Positions 9,272 through 17,248 of a stretch of DNA of 64,000 nucleotides are shown here, in pieces. The translations under genes were made by a program, and so were the position numbers. This DNA is from Paenibacillus tyrphae (GTDB taxonomy: Bacteria > Bacillota > Bacilli > Paenibacillales > NBRC-103111), in NCBI RefSeq assembly GCF_000722545.1, contig NZ_JNVM01000004.1, positions 124,001-188,000 on the forward strand, read 5' to 3'. The notes below the pieces were generated by a model. It was not told the DNA's origin and did no database searches. It was given only the letters and a program-made list of their open reading frames with translations. Each line of letters opens with the position of its first letter. The stretch's first letter is position 1.

Positions 9272-9286
9272 TGAAAATCATTCTCA
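9272..9286. promoter_or_regulatory. Fur/PerR-type box 1
   Basis: TGAAAATCATTCTCA matches the 7-1-7 Fur consensus TGATAATNATTATCA at 12 of 14 positions. The TGA/TCA ends favour Fur over PerR. Confidence 0.6.
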
Positions 9287-9290
9287 CTTC

Positions 9291-9320
9291 CATGCTGTTC
9301 CCTTATTAGGGAACAGCATG
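9291..9320. repeat. perfect 12-base inverted repeat between the Fur-like boxes
   Basis: CATGCTGTTCCC, loop TTATTA, then GGGAACAGCATG. There is no immediate T-run, so it is not a classical terminator; it may be an operator or an RNA hairpin in the leader. It could also be the weak end of the ROK transcript. Confidence 0.6.
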
Positions 9321-9343
9321 AGTCATTTTTAGGGGAATAAAAA

Positions 9344-9358
9344 CGATAGTCATTCTCA
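9344..9358. promoter_or_regulatory. Fur/PerR-type box 2
   Basis: CGATAGTCATTCTCA matches the 7-1-7 Fur consensus at 11 of 14 positions and lies 21 bases before the ATPase start codon. Confidence 0.55.
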
Positions 9359-9379
9359 ACGAAAAAGGAGTTGCTGAAC

Positions 9380-11311
9380 ATGGTCCACTCGGCAGATACT
9401 GCTCAACCTATCGACAAACCGGAAGTAAAGATGAAGAAAGGTACGATCGCTTCCGTGCTGTCGCGTTACGGCGAAGCGATCGCAGCTTTGGCAAGCGGCG
9501 TCTTGATTGCGGCCGCCTGGGTCGCGGGACACTCGTCCCCGACCTTCTCGATATGGCTTTATTGCTTCGCTTTTCTTATTGGAGGATTCGTCAAGGCCAA
9601 GGAAGGATGGCTCACGCTTGTCCGTGAAAAGGATCTGGATGTCAACCTGCTCATGATCGTCGCGGCCATCGGCGCTGCCAGCATCGGTTACTGGACGGAA
9701 GGTGCCGTATTGATCTTTATCTTCTCGCTCAGCGGCGCTTTGGAGACGTTCACGATGGAGAAGAGCTCCAGAGACATTTCGTCCTTAATGGATTTGAAGC
9801 CGGAAACGGCCATCGTATGGGAAGAAGGGGCGGAAAAGCGGGTTCCCGTCGAACAGCTGCGGGTTGGCGATCTGGTGCTGGTCAAACCGGGTGAGCGCCT
9901 TCCCGCCGACGGGATCGTACAGGAAGGAAGCTCGGCCGTCAACCAGGCTTCGATTACCGGTGAGAGCATTCCGGTGGATAAAGCGGCGGGGGACGAAGTG
10001 TTCGCCGGCACCCTGAACGGTCAGGGCGCGTTGTTCGTGCAAGTGACGAAATCCAGCGAGTCGACGCTTTTCTCGAAGATCATCCGCCTGGTTCAAGAAG
10101 CGCAAAGCGAAATGCCGAAATCCCAGCGGTTTATCGAACGGTTCGAACGCATTTATGCCAGAGCCATTATTTTGGCGACGCTGCTTCTCATCGCGCTCCC
10201 GCCGTTGTTGTTCGGATGGAGCTGGAACGATACGCTTTACCGGGCGATGGTGTTTTTGGTCGTAGCCTCGCCGTGCGCGCTTGTGGCTTCCATCATGCCG
10301 GCGATGCTCTCCGCCATATCCAACAGTGCGAGAAAAGGGCTGCTCTTTAAAGGCGGCGCCCACTTGGAACGTGCATCGCACATTCGCGCTATCGCGTTCG
10401 ACAAAACCGGCACCTTGACGTACGGCAAACCGTCGGTGACGGATTTCCTGACTTACCAGGCTTGGAGCGAAGAGGCGCTGCTGCGGATAGCGGCTTCCGT
10501 CGAAAGCTTATCCACGCATCCGATCGCCAAAGCGATTGTAGACAGGGCCGAAGAATTATCGTTGGAGCTGGAGCGGCCTTCCGATTTTCAGGCGCTGGCC
10601 GGGTGGGGCGTTCAAGCCGGGTTAGCCGGGGAATTCTGGAAAATCGGAAAGCCGGGCTTCTTTGAAGAAACCGGGATTGGCGAGCAGATTTTCTCCGATG
10701 TCCGCAAGCTTGAGCAGGAAGGCAAAACCGTCATTTTAATTCAAAACGCCGCCGGCATTGCCGGGATGATCGCTCTTCAGGACGCCATCAGGCCGCAAGC
10801 CAGGGAGACCGTCGCCAAGCTGAAGGAGCTGGGCGTGCAAGTCGTCATGCTGACGGGAGACCAACGGCTGACGGCCGAGGCGATTGCCAGAGAGGCCGGC
10901 ATCGATCAGGTGTATGCCGGGCTGCTTCCGGAAGACAAGTTGAACATCGTCAAAACCTTGAAAGAGAAATATACCCACGTTGCCATGGTTGGGGATGGAA
11001 TCAACGACGCTCCGGCCTTGGCCGCGGCATCCGTCGGCATCGCGATGGGGGCGGCAGGCAGCGATGCGGCGTTGGAAACGGCCGATTTGGTACTGATGAA
11101 CGACGATTTGGACAAAATCAAGGAAGCGATTGTTTTGGGAAGACGCACGACCCGGATCATCAAGCAGAACATTGCTTTTGCCGTTACGGTAATCGCCTTC
11201 CTGATCGCCGCCAATTTTTTCAAAGGAATTCCGCTGCCGCTTGGGGTCGTAGGCCATGAAGGAAGCACGATTCTGGTCATTTTGAACGGACTCCGGCTGC
11301 TTCGCTCCTAA
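9380..11311 (+). CDS. pfeT: P1B-type metal-exporting ATPase, PfeT/FrvA-like (ferrous iron efflux candidate)
   Basis: 643 residues. It has the P-type domains in order: membrane segments, actuator loop (ITGESIPVDK), ion-site motif SPC (297-299), phosphorylation site DKTGTLT with Asp341, STHPIAKAI nucleotide-binding motif and MVGDGINDAPAL hinge. There is no N-terminal CxxC heavy-metal domain. The SPCALVASIMPA block and the absent HMA domain resemble Bacillus PfeT (formerly ZosA) and Listeria FrvA, which export Fe(II) and are under PerR/Fur control. Two Fur-like boxes upstream fit that view. ATG 9380 has AAAGGAG nine bases before it; TTG 9371 is too close to the SD. Zinc or cadmium export is the main alternative. 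Confidence 0.8.
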   Translation: MVHSADTAQPIDKPEVKMKKGTIASVLSRYGEAIAALASGVLIAAAWVAGHSSPTFSIWLYCFAFLIGGFVKAKEGWLTLVREKDLDVNLLMIVAAIGAASIGYWTEGAVLIFIFSLSGALETFTMEKSSRDISSLMDLKPETAIVWEEGAEKRVPVEQLRVGDLVLVKPGERLPADGIVQEGSSAVNQASITGESIPVDKAAGDEVFAGTLNGQGALFVQVTKSSESTLFSKIIRLVQEAQSEMPKSQRFIERFERIYARAIILATLLLIALPPLLFGWSWNDTLYRAMVFLVVASPCALVASIMPAMLSAISNSARKGLLFKGGAHLERASHIRAIAFDKTGTLTYGKPSVTDFLTYQAWSEEALLRIAASVESLSTHPIAKAIVDRAEELSLELERPSDFQALAGWGVQAGLAGEFWKIGKPGFFEETGIGEQIFSDVRKLEQEGKTVILIQNAAGIAGMIALQDAIRPQARETVAKLKELGVQVVMLTGDQRLTAEAIAREAGIDQVYAGLLPEDKLNIVKTLKEKYTHVAMVGDGINDAPALAAASVGIAMGAAGSDAALETADLVLMNDDLDKIKEAIVLGRRTTRIIKQNIAFAVTVIAFLIAANFFKGIPLPLGVVGHEGSTILVILNGLRLLRS

Positions 11312-11353
11312 GCGGCTGTATAACATACCGTTCCGGCTGCGGCCGGATTCGTC

Positions 11354-11380
11354 GCCCCCGCGAAAGACGGGGGCTTTTTT
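11354..11380 (+). terminator. Rho-independent terminator
   Basis: GCCCCCG, loop CGAAAGA, CGGGGGC, then six T. It ends the ATPase transcript. Confidence 0.85.
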
Positions 11381-11432
11381 ATTGCGTTCCGAGGGAATTC
11401 CCTGCCTTCTTTCCGGCGGTCATAAAAAACCA

Positions 11433-11477
11433 TTGTAATTTCGTAAAAATACGTTACAATAATGATAATGATTATCA
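11433..11477 (+). promoter_or_regulatory. sigma-A promoter with a perfect Fur box
   Basis: TTGTAA (11433-11438), 16-base spacer, TACAAT (11455-11460). Immediately after lies TGATAATGATTATCA (11463-11477), identical to the Fur 7-1-7 consensus and placed over the expected transcription start. This is classic geometry for iron-dependent repression. Confidence 0.85.
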
Positions 11478-11510
11478 TTTTTACAAAGGGAAGACAAGGG
11501 AGAGAAAAGG

Positions 11511-11687
11511 ATGGATCTGTTACTTCCGATTACTACGGTCGTCTTAGTTATCTTGGGAAGCGTCTGCTTGTTCATATCCATTGAAAATGACCGGCGCGTT
11601 CGCGAATTCAACTCGAAAGGCCTCTCCTCGCAGCGGACGCGGGAATCGGACGATTCTTCCAAACGCAGTACCGAGAGCTTCGCTTAA
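11511..11687 (+). CDS. 58-residue single-pass membrane protein under a Fur box
   Basis: ATG 11511 has AAAGG a few bases upstream. Residues 4-24 form one hydrophobic helix (PITTVVLVILGSVCLFISI). The rest is a charged, Ser/Arg-rich tail (residues 26-58) likely to face the cytoplasm. No cysteine pair or histidine cluster suggests metal binding. It has its own Fur-controlled promoter and its own terminator, so it is a monocistronic iron-starvation gene, next to the metal efflux ATPase. I do not recognise a family. It could be a small regulator of a membrane transporter; this is inference only. Confidence 0.65.
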   Translation: MDLLLPITTVVLVILGSVCLFISIENDRRVREFNSKGLSSQRTRESDDSSKRSTESFA

Positions 11688-11733
11688 ATCGGCCAGAAAC
11701 GGTTTTGACCATAGAACAACAATAAATCGCCTG

Positions 11734-11758
11734 CCACCGGGAAAACCGGTGGTTTTTT
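11734..11758 (+). terminator. Rho-independent terminator
   Basis: CCACCGG, loop GAAAA, CCGGTGG, six T. It ends the small Fur-controlled gene. Confidence 0.85.
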
Positions 11759-11933
11759 GCGTTGGTCCCAGAGCCGAGAAAGCGATTCACTGCGGGAATT
11801 TTGTGGATTTGTATAATTTTTCTAAAGTTAAGGGCGATTCTCAACGATAATATTACTAAACGACAGCGCTGCTCCGCACGGTAGATACGGCGGGCCAGAG
11901 CAGTATAGTTTAACGGATGAAGGAGTGCTTGTT

Positions 11934-13676
11934 ATGAGAAATCGCAGTTTAGTCGTCAAAGCCGGATTGGTGTTGGTGATCCTGCTGATAGCCATGTCGG
12001 CCGCATTTACCTCGATGTCGTATCTTCGGGAAAGAGCTATGTATTTCGAATCGTTATTGCATATTGAAGAGGCGATGGACGCTCAACTGGAGCTGCAGAG
12101 CGCGGATATCCAGGCGGCCGGACAAAAGATGTCGCTCAGCTACGACAAGTATATGGCCGACCCGGCGAACGTTCGTATTCAGGCGCAGCTGGAGAAGATG
12201 CTCACAAGCAATATCGTCACCAACAGCTACTTGATGTCAACCGAGATGACGACGAAGGACAATAAGCACTATGCGAAGATGATGCAGGCCAATCGGACCT
12301 TGAACGAACACGGAGCGAGGGTTTTGGAGGATTACGAGCTGTCGGCTCAGTTTCAGCGGGCGTATGAGGATGCGTTGAAAAAGGGGACGGGCATGACCGA
12401 CGTGTATACGGATGCCTCGGGCACGTGGATATCCATTTTGAGCTCCATTCGCACGGATAAGGGCGAGACGGTCGCCGTGTTCGGCCTCGACTTCAACTAC
12501 GGCTCGATTCAGTCGGATTTGAACCACGCGCTGTTGCTCAATATTTTGATCGGTCTTGTCATTGGCGGTCTGTTTATCGGGCTGATGATTTGGCTGTTGA
12601 TTCGAACGGTCCGTCCGCTCAAACGGATGGCGGAGGTGTCGAAGCTTGCCGCCGAAGGGGATTTGTCCGTTTCCGTGCCGGTGAACGGACGCGACGAGAT
12701 CGGTCTTGTCTCCGAGAACTTCAACCATATGGTCGAAAGTATCCGCAAGCTGGTGGGCAGTATTAAAACCCATTCTGACGAAGTGGCGGAATCGTCCGAT
12801 CTGCTGACCGTCAGCGCGAAGCAAACGGCCGAGGCGACCGGCGAAGCGGCCCGTGCGGTCGAAGAGGTTGCCGCCGGTGCGGAGAATCAGCTGCAGAGCG
12901 CCGAGGAATGCAAGCGGGCGATGGTGGAGATGGCCACAGGTATCGAACGGATTGCCGAATCGGCGGGCGTCGTCGCCGATCTGTCCGCTGAGACGTCGCG
13001 GGATGCGGCGCAGGGCAACGAGGTGGTACAGCAGATGATCGCGCAGATGAACCGCATCGAGTCGGTCATGACCGAGACCGGCGGCGTTATCCACGAGCTG
13101 CGGACCCGCTCGGAGGAAGTCGGCGAGATTATGACGCTGATTGCCGATATCGCGAATCAGACGAATCTGCTGGCGCTCAATGCGTCCATCGAAGCGGCCC
13201 GGGCAGGAGAGCACGGCAAAGGGTTCGCGGTGGTCGCCGTTGAGGTGAGGAAGCTTGCGGAGAAGTCCAAGGAATCGTCCGAGCATATTGCCGCTCTGCT
13301 GCGGGAGATCGAAGCCAACACGAAGCGGGCGGTCGCCTCGATGGACGCAGGCGTGAACGAAACGTCCAAAGGTACGACGGCCGCGGGGCAAGCCGGCGAA
13401 GTGTTCGGACGCATCCTGCATGCTATTCAGCAGGTGGCCGGTCAAGTGCAGGAGGTGTCGGCGGCATCCGAGGAAATGTCGGCAGGTACCGAAGAAGTCG
13501 CGGCTTCCCTGGAAGAGCTGTCCCGTATCGCCCAAGAGGCCGCGGACAATACGCAGAATGTGGCGGCATCCTCGGAGGAACAACTGGCGGCCATGGAGGA
13601 GATTTCCAGTGCCTCGGGCCATTTGAAGGAAATGTCCATTCTGCTGCAGCGGCAGGTGAATGCCTTCAAGCTTTGA
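11934..13676 (+). CDS. methyl-accepting chemotaxis protein
   Basis: 580 residues. TM1 is at about residues 6-26, a periplasm-like extracytoplasmic sensor of about 170 residues follows, TM2 is at about 198-222 ([20 protein letters not shown]), then a HAMP domain and the coiled-coil signalling domain. The conserved hairpin tip reads [19 protein letters not shown] and continues [17 protein letters not shown]. The sensor has no cache motif I can name, so the ligand is unknown. ATG 11934 has GAAGGAG eight bases before it. It stands alone, followed by a hairpin and an unrelated small gene. Confidence 0.93.
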   Translation: MRNRSLVVKAGLVLVILLIAMSAAFTSMSYLRERAMYFESLLHIEEAMDAQLELQSADIQAAGQKMSLSYDKYMADPANVRIQAQLEKMLTSNIVTNSYLMSTEMTTKDNKHYAKMMQANRTLNEHGARVLEDYELSAQFQRAYEDALKKGTGMTDVYTDASGTWISILSSIRTDKGETVAVFGLDFNYGSIQSDLNHALLLNILIGLVIGGLFIGLMIWLLIRTVRPLKRMAEVSKLAAEGDLSVSVPVNGRDEIGLVSENFNHMVESIRKLVGSIKTHSDEVAESSDLLTVSAKQTAEATGEAARAVEEVAAGAENQLQSAEECKRAMVEMATGIERIAESAGVVADLSAETSRDAAQGNEVVQQMIAQMNRIESVMTETGGVIHELRTRSEEVGEIMTLIADIANQTNLLALNASIEAARAGEHGKGFAVVAVEVRKLAEKSKESSEHIAALLREIEANTKRAVASMDAGVNETSKGTTAAGQAGEVFGRILHAIQQVAGQVQEVSAASEEMSAGTEEVAASLEELSRIAQEAADNTQNVAASSEEQLAAMEEISSASGHLKEMSILLQRQVNAFKL

Positions 13677-13689
13677 TATGCTTCTAAAG

Positions 13690-13735
13690 CCCCGTTTCCC
13701 CGAATAAGCTGTAGTATGGATATTCGGAAACGGGG
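13690..13735. terminator. hairpin after the chemoreceptor gene
   Basis: CCCCGTTTCC and GGAAACGGGG pair around a 26-base loop that contains a further GAATA/TATTC pair. No T-run follows, and its 3' arm overlaps the ribosome binding site of the next gene, so it may also limit translation of that gene. Confidence 0.5.
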
Positions 13736-13746
13736 GAGGAACGAAA

Positions 13747-13980
13747 ATGAAGCGAGTTACGGCACGGCGGATCGGATGGGTCATCTTTGGCTGCATGTTG
13801 GCCTCCGCCGCCGTGTTGCTATATCTGCAAATCGTAGGCGAGCTGATGCTTGGCATCGCGCTCGTGGGCATAACGTTTGCGCTATCTATGGGCCTGTTAT
13901 GGATGTCCGAGCTTGAGGACGAGGCGGCCGAACGGGAGAAGAAAGATAGGCGAATAAGCCGATTCGAGCGGTTGAGGTAA
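13747..13980 (+). CDS. small two-helix membrane protein, function unknown
   Basis: 77 residues with a strong SD (GGGGGAGG). Two hydrophobic segments (about 9-27 and 31-53) are separated by a short polar turn, followed by a highly charged tail (ELEDEAAEREKKDRRISRFE). No family recognised. It sits between a chemoreceptor and the ethanolamine operon with no shared promoter evident. Confidence 0.55.
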   Translation: MKRVTARRIGWVIFGCMLASAAVLLYLQIVGELMLGIALVGITFALSMGLLWMSELEDEAAEREKKDRRISRFERLR

Positions 13981-14002
13981 AAATTGAGATGGCCTACTCC
14001 GA

Positions 14003-14016
14003 TGACAGCGCTTGCA
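14003..14016. promoter_or_regulatory. candidate CcpA cre site overlapping the eut promoter
   Basis: TGACAGCGCTTGCA matches the cre consensus TGAAARCGYTTTCA at 12 of 14 positions. It overlaps the -35 hexamer at 14012, so CcpA binding should block RNA polymerase. A closely similar site lies at 26115. Confidence 0.6.
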
Positions 14017-14040
14017 ATATCGAGTGATTTGTTTTACAAT
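14012..14040 (+). promoter_or_regulatory. sigma-A promoter of the eut operon
   Basis: TTGCAA (14012-14017), 17-base spacer, TACAAT (14035-14040). Transcription would start near 14047, giving a leader of about 125 nt before eutL. Confidence 0.7.
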
Positions 14041-14072
14041 TCAAATATGAACACCAATAAAAAAATAGCATG

Positions 14073-14088
14073 AAGGCAACGGTGCCTT
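14073..14088 (+). promoter_or_regulatory. ANTAR-type antiterminator hairpin (EutV target)
   Basis: AAGGC and GCCTT enclose a hexaloop AACGGT, with A at loop position 1 and G at 4: the known ANTAR recognition pattern. Its 3' half (14081-14086) is the 5' base of the terminator stem, so the two folds exclude each other. A second A1/G4 hexaloop, AATGCG at 14099-14104, has only a three-pair stem and is less certain. Confidence 0.65.
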
Positions 14089-14136
14089 TGGATCGGAGAA
14101 TGCGTTCGCGCGTTCTTCAGTCCGGGGCGCCTTTTT
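14081..14136 (+). terminator. leader terminator (attenuator) of the eut operon
   Basis: GGTGCC (14081-14086) pairs with GGCGCC (14126-14131). Inside it a 15-base stem with one mismatch (14090-14104 with 14109-14123) closes a TTCG tetraloop. Five T follow. It lies before the eutL start codon and should stop transcription unless the ANTAR hairpin is held by phosphorylated EutV. Confidence 0.8.
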
Positions 14137-14171
14137 GTCGTCTTTTGATGTACGCAGCGGAGGTGAACCAA

Positions 14172-14816
14172 GTGAAGCAGCCGATTCGAGCCGTGCCGCT
14201 GGCCGTCCGCATCATTCCGAATGTGGACGCGGAGTTGGCCCGGAAGCTGGAGCTGAAGCCGGACATCCGGAGTTTGGGGATGTTAACGTCGAGTATCGAC
14301 GACGTCGGCTATACGGCGCTGGACGAGGCGACCAAGAAGGCGGCGGTGGAAGTGGTGTATGCCCGTTCCTTTTACGCAGGGTCGGCGCATGCCTCGGGCC
14401 CGCTGTCGGGGGAATTTATCGGGATGCTCGGCGGCCGGACGCCGGCCGAAGTGAAAAGCGGGTTGGACGCGGCTATTGCTTTGATGGAGAACGGCGCGTG
14501 CTTTTATTCCCTGAACAGCGAGGGCACGCACGCGTATTACGCTCATGTCATTTCGAGAACGGGTTCTTACTTGTCCCAAGTGGCAGGCATCGCCGAAGGC
14601 GAGCCGCTCGCGTATTTGATCGCACCGCCGCTCGAAGCGGTGTACGGCTTGGATGCCGCATTGAAGGCGGCGGACGTCAGGCTGTGCCAATTTTACGGCC
14701 CGCCGACGGAGACGAACTTCGGCGGCGGCTTGCTGACGGGCAGCCAGTCCGCTTGTACCGCGGCGGCGAGCGCTTTTGCCGATGCCGTTCTCAGCGTCGC
14801 GCGGGAGCCGAAATAA
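14172..14816 (+). CDS. eutL: ethanolamine microcompartment shell protein EutL
   Basis: 214 residues, close to the usual 217-219 for EutL, a tandem BMC-fold trimer that forms gated pores in shell facets. Recognisable EutL blocks are LGMLTSSIDDVGYTALDEAT, ARSFYAGSAHASGPLSGE and LCQFYGPPTETNFGGGLLTG. The start is taken as GTG 14172 with GGAGG eight bases upstream; the frame is open back to 14070, but that part lies in the terminator leader. First gene of the eut operon; 21 bases separate it from the next shell gene. Confidence 0.93.
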   Translation: MKQPIRAVPLAVRIIPNVDAELARKLELKPDIRSLGMLTSSIDDVGYTALDEATKKAAVEVVYARSFYAGSAHASGPLSGEFIGMLGGRTPAEVKSGLDAAIALMENGACFYSLNSEGTHAYYAHVISRTGSYLSQVAGIAEGEPLAYLIAPPLEAVYGLDAALKAADVRLCQFYGPPTETNFGGGLLTGSQSACTAAASAFADAVLSVAREPK

Positions 14817-14837
14817 TCTGGTTAACGAAAGCGGGTG

Positions 14838-15362
14838 ATGGAGATGACACAGTCGATGACAGCGCTGGGACTTATCGAGACGATCGGCGTACCCGCCTTG
14901 ATCGCTGCGGCCGATGCTGCGGCGAAGACGGCGGACGTCCGGGTCATGACGTATGAAAAAGCGGATGCCGGACTTATTACCGTATATATCGTAGGGGATG
15001 TCGCCTCTGTCCGTGCGGCGGTGGAGGCAGGCGGAGAGGAAGCCCGCAGAGTAGGCAAGCTGGTCGGGACGCATGTGATTCCGCGGCCGGATCTTTCCGT
15101 TTCGGCGATGCTGGAAAGCATATGGCGGAAGGAAGCCCCGGCGGAGCCGAAGCCGTCTGTGGAGCCGACTGCTTCCGAGGCGGCAGCGGACGAAGCGGCG
15201 AGCCTTTCCGGCGGGGACTCCGCTGAGGCGCTGGCCAAGCTTTCGCTTCAGCAATTGCGCGAGCTGGCCCGCACCACCCCCGGATTCCCGCTGAACGCTT
15301 CCGGCATCAACACGGCGGCGAAGGCCGAGCTGATCCGGCTGCTTACGGAGAAGAAGGACTGA
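14838..15362 (+). CDS. BMC shell protein with C-terminal SAP-like tail (EutK-like)
   Basis: 174 residues. Residues 7-95 form a single BMC domain of the EutM/PduA type (ALGLIETIGVPALIAAADAA, ending THVIPRP). An acidic, Ala/Pro-rich linker (about 98-130) follows. Residues 130-174 are a short helical domain (LAKLSLQQLRELARTT, then AAKAELIRLLTEKKD) with the helix-extended loop-helix look of SAP/Rho-N-type nucleic-acid-binding modules. Enterobacterial EutK also has a BMC domain plus a small C-terminal DNA-binding-like domain, but of a different sequence. It should sit in the shell with its tail toward the lumen. Start could be ATG 14838 or 14844; no clear SD decides. Confidence 0.85.
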   Translation: MEMTQSMTALGLIETIGVPALIAAADAAAKTADVRVMTYEKADAGLITVYIVGDVASVRAAVEAGGEEARRVGKLVGTHVIPRPDLSVSAMLESIWRKEAPAEPKPSVEPTASEAAADEAASLSGGDSAEALAKLSLQQLRELARTTPGFPLNASGINTAAKAELIRLLTEKKD

Positions 15363-15380
15363 AGGGAGTGAGAACCCGAT

Positions 15381-16877
15381 ATGAAGCTGGACGCCGATTT
15401 GCAGGCGATACAGGAAGTGCGTAGCCTTCTGCAGGAAGCGGGTCAAGCCCAGAAGCTGCTGGAAAAAATGACCCAGTCGCAGATTGACGACATCGTTGCT
15501 GCGATGGCCCGGGCGGCCGAGGTGGAAGCCGTACGGCTGGCCGAAATGGCCGTGGAAGAGACCGGGTACGGCAAAGTTGCCGATAAGACGGCTAAAAATC
15601 TTTTCGTCGCCCGAAACGTTTACGAGTCGATGAAAGACATGAAGACAGTCGGGATCGTCCGCAAGGACGATGAGCGCAAGGTGTGGGAGGTGGCGCAGCC
15701 GGTCGGCGTCGTTGCCGCGATCATCCCGTCGACCAATCCGACATCGACCGTCATGTTCAAGTGCATGATCGCGCTGAAGGCTCGCAATGCGATCGTCATC
15801 AGCCCGCATCCGTCGGCGCTGCGCTGCTCGCTAGAAGCGGCCAAGGTGATGCGGCAGGCGGCAGAGAAGGCGGGGGCTCCCGCCGGCTTGATCCACTGCT
15901 TGTCGAAGCCCTCGGTTGAGGCGAGCAATGAGCTCATGAGGCACAAGCGGACGGACGTGATCCTGGCGACCGGCGGCACGGCGATGGTCAAGGCCGCTTA
16001 CAGCTCGGGCAAGCCCGCGTATGGCGTCGGGCCGGGCAACGTCCCGGTGTACGTGCACCACAGCGCAAACCTGTCCCGCGCGGTCAGTTTGATTTTACAA
16101 AGCAAGACGTTCGATTACGGCACGATTTGCGCTTCGGAACAGGCGATCGTCGCCGACGCGTCGATCAAGCCGCAGCTCGTCGAAGAGCTGAAGCGGCAGG
16201 GCGCTTATTTTCTGGATGAGGAGCAGAAGCGCAAGGTCGGCTCGATTCTGACGATCGGCAAAGGGTTGAACCCGAAGGTCGTCGGCCGGTCGCCGCAGGT
16301 CATTGCGGAGATGGCGGGCTTTACTGTTCCGCCGGAGGCGCGGGTATTGATTGCGGAAGAAACGGGCGTCGGACACGCGTATCCGTTCTCCGTAGAGAAG
16401 CTAAGCCCGGTGTTGGCGCTCTACACCGTAAAAGATTGGCTGGAGGGCTGCAGCCGCTGTATGGAGCTGCTGGAGCTCGGCGGACTCGGACATACGCTCG
16501 GCATTCACTGCGAGAACGAATCCGTCATCGAGGCGTTCGGGCTGGAGAAGCCGGCCTCGCGCATCGTCGTCAACTCGGGCACGACGTTCGGTGGCATCGG
16601 CGCCACGACGGGCATTACGCCGTCGTTTACACTGGGCTGCGGCTCATTCGGCAACAATATTACGTCGGACAACATTGGTCCGCAGCATCTGCTCAACATC
16701 AAGCGCGTTGCCTTCGGCATCCGCGAGATGGATATCGCCCCCGCGGCGGCGCAGGCGGTAGAGCGGACGATGGAGAAGCTGCCGCCGGAAGCCTCCGGCA
16801 ATCCGGGGATTTCGCGGGAGGATGTTCTGCAGATCGTCCGCAGCGTGCTATCCGAATTGCAGCTCGAAGCCAAATAA
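15381..16877 (+). CDS. eutE: acylating acetaldehyde dehydrogenase EutE
   Basis: 498 residues. It converts acetaldehyde, NAD+ and CoA to acetyl-CoA inside the compartment. Nucleophile Cys250 is in FDYGTICASEQ; VAAIIPSTNPTSTVMFK and GVGPGNVPVYV are typical of CoA-dependent aldehyde dehydrogenases. A glycine-rich block near the end (FGGIGATTG) is also expected. The last 22 residues (ISREDVLQIVRSVLSELQ) are predicted to form a detached amphipathic helix after a PEASGNPG spacer, as in encapsulation peptides. Enterobacterial EutE/PduP carry such a peptide at the N-terminus instead. AAGGGAG precedes ATG 15381. Next in line is eutM, 78 bases on. Confidence 0.93.
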   Translation: MKLDADLQAIQEVRSLLQEAGQAQKLLEKMTQSQIDDIVAAMARAAEVEAVRLAEMAVEETGYGKVADKTAKNLFVARNVYESMKDMKTVGIVRKDDERKVWEVAQPVGVVAAIIPSTNPTSTVMFKCMIALKARNAIVISPHPSALRCSLEAAKVMRQAAEKAGAPAGLIHCLSKPSVEASNELMRHKRTDVILATGGTAMVKAAYSSGKPAYGVGPGNVPVYVHHSANLSRAVSLILQSKTFDYGTICASEQAIVADASIKPQLVEELKRQGAYFLDEEQKRKVGSILTIGKGLNPKVVGRSPQVIAEMAGFTVPPEARVLIAEETGVGHAYPFSVEKLSPVLALYTVKDWLEGCSRCMELLELGGLGHTLGIHCENESVIEAFGLEKPASRIVVNSGTTFGGIGATTGITPSFTLGCGSFGNNITSDNIGPQHLLNIKRVAFGIREMDIAPAAAQAVERTMEKLPPEASGNPGISREDVLQIVRSVLSELQLEAK

Positions 16878-16955
16878 GTTTAATTCAGTAAATTTAATCC
16901 GATAAATTCAATTTTGAATCATCAACTAAACTTTTATTCCAGGGAGGAATAGACA

Positions 16956-17243
16956 ATGGCAGGAGAATTGGCAGCACTCGGAATGGTAGAAACGAAAGGA
17001 CTCGTAGGATCGATCGAAGCGGCGGATGCCATGGTTAAAGCGGCAAATGTCAAGCTGATCGGAAAAGTGCATGTCGGCGGCGGTTTGGTAACGGTCATGG
17101 TGCGCGGCGATGTAGGCGCAGTGAAAGCGGCTACAGATGCCGGCGCGGCAGCTGCGGAAAAAATCGGGGAGCTGGTCTCCGTACACGTCATTCCGCGTCC
17201 TCACACAGATATTGAATTCATTCTGCCGAAGCTTGAAGGCTAA
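16956..17243 (+). CDS. eutM: hexameric BMC shell protein EutM/PduA-like
   Basis: 95 residues, one BMC domain of standard size: [20 protein letters not shown] at the N-terminus and [19 protein letters not shown] at the end. It should be the main facet protein, with a small central pore for ethanolamine and products. AGGGAGG is seven to eight bases before ATG 16956. A 78-base AT-rich gap precedes it; I see no terminator there, but a stronger translation signal fits the need for many copies. Confidence 0.95.
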   Translation: MAGELAALGMVETKGLVGSIEAADAMVKAANVKLIGKVHVGGGLVTVMVRGDVGAVKAATDAGAAAAEKIGELVSVHVIPRPHTDIEFILPKLEG

Positions 17244-17248
17244 TCCCT

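Noticed and set aside
12237..13871. 544-codon minus-strand frame opposite the chemoreceptor
   Set aside because: Antisense artefact of a GC-rich coding region; the plus-strand protein is an unmistakable chemoreceptor.
14283..15809. 508-codon minus-strand frame across eutL, the EutK-like gene and eutE
   Set aside because: Antisense to three genes with clear protein families; His/Arg-rich composition typical of shadow frames.
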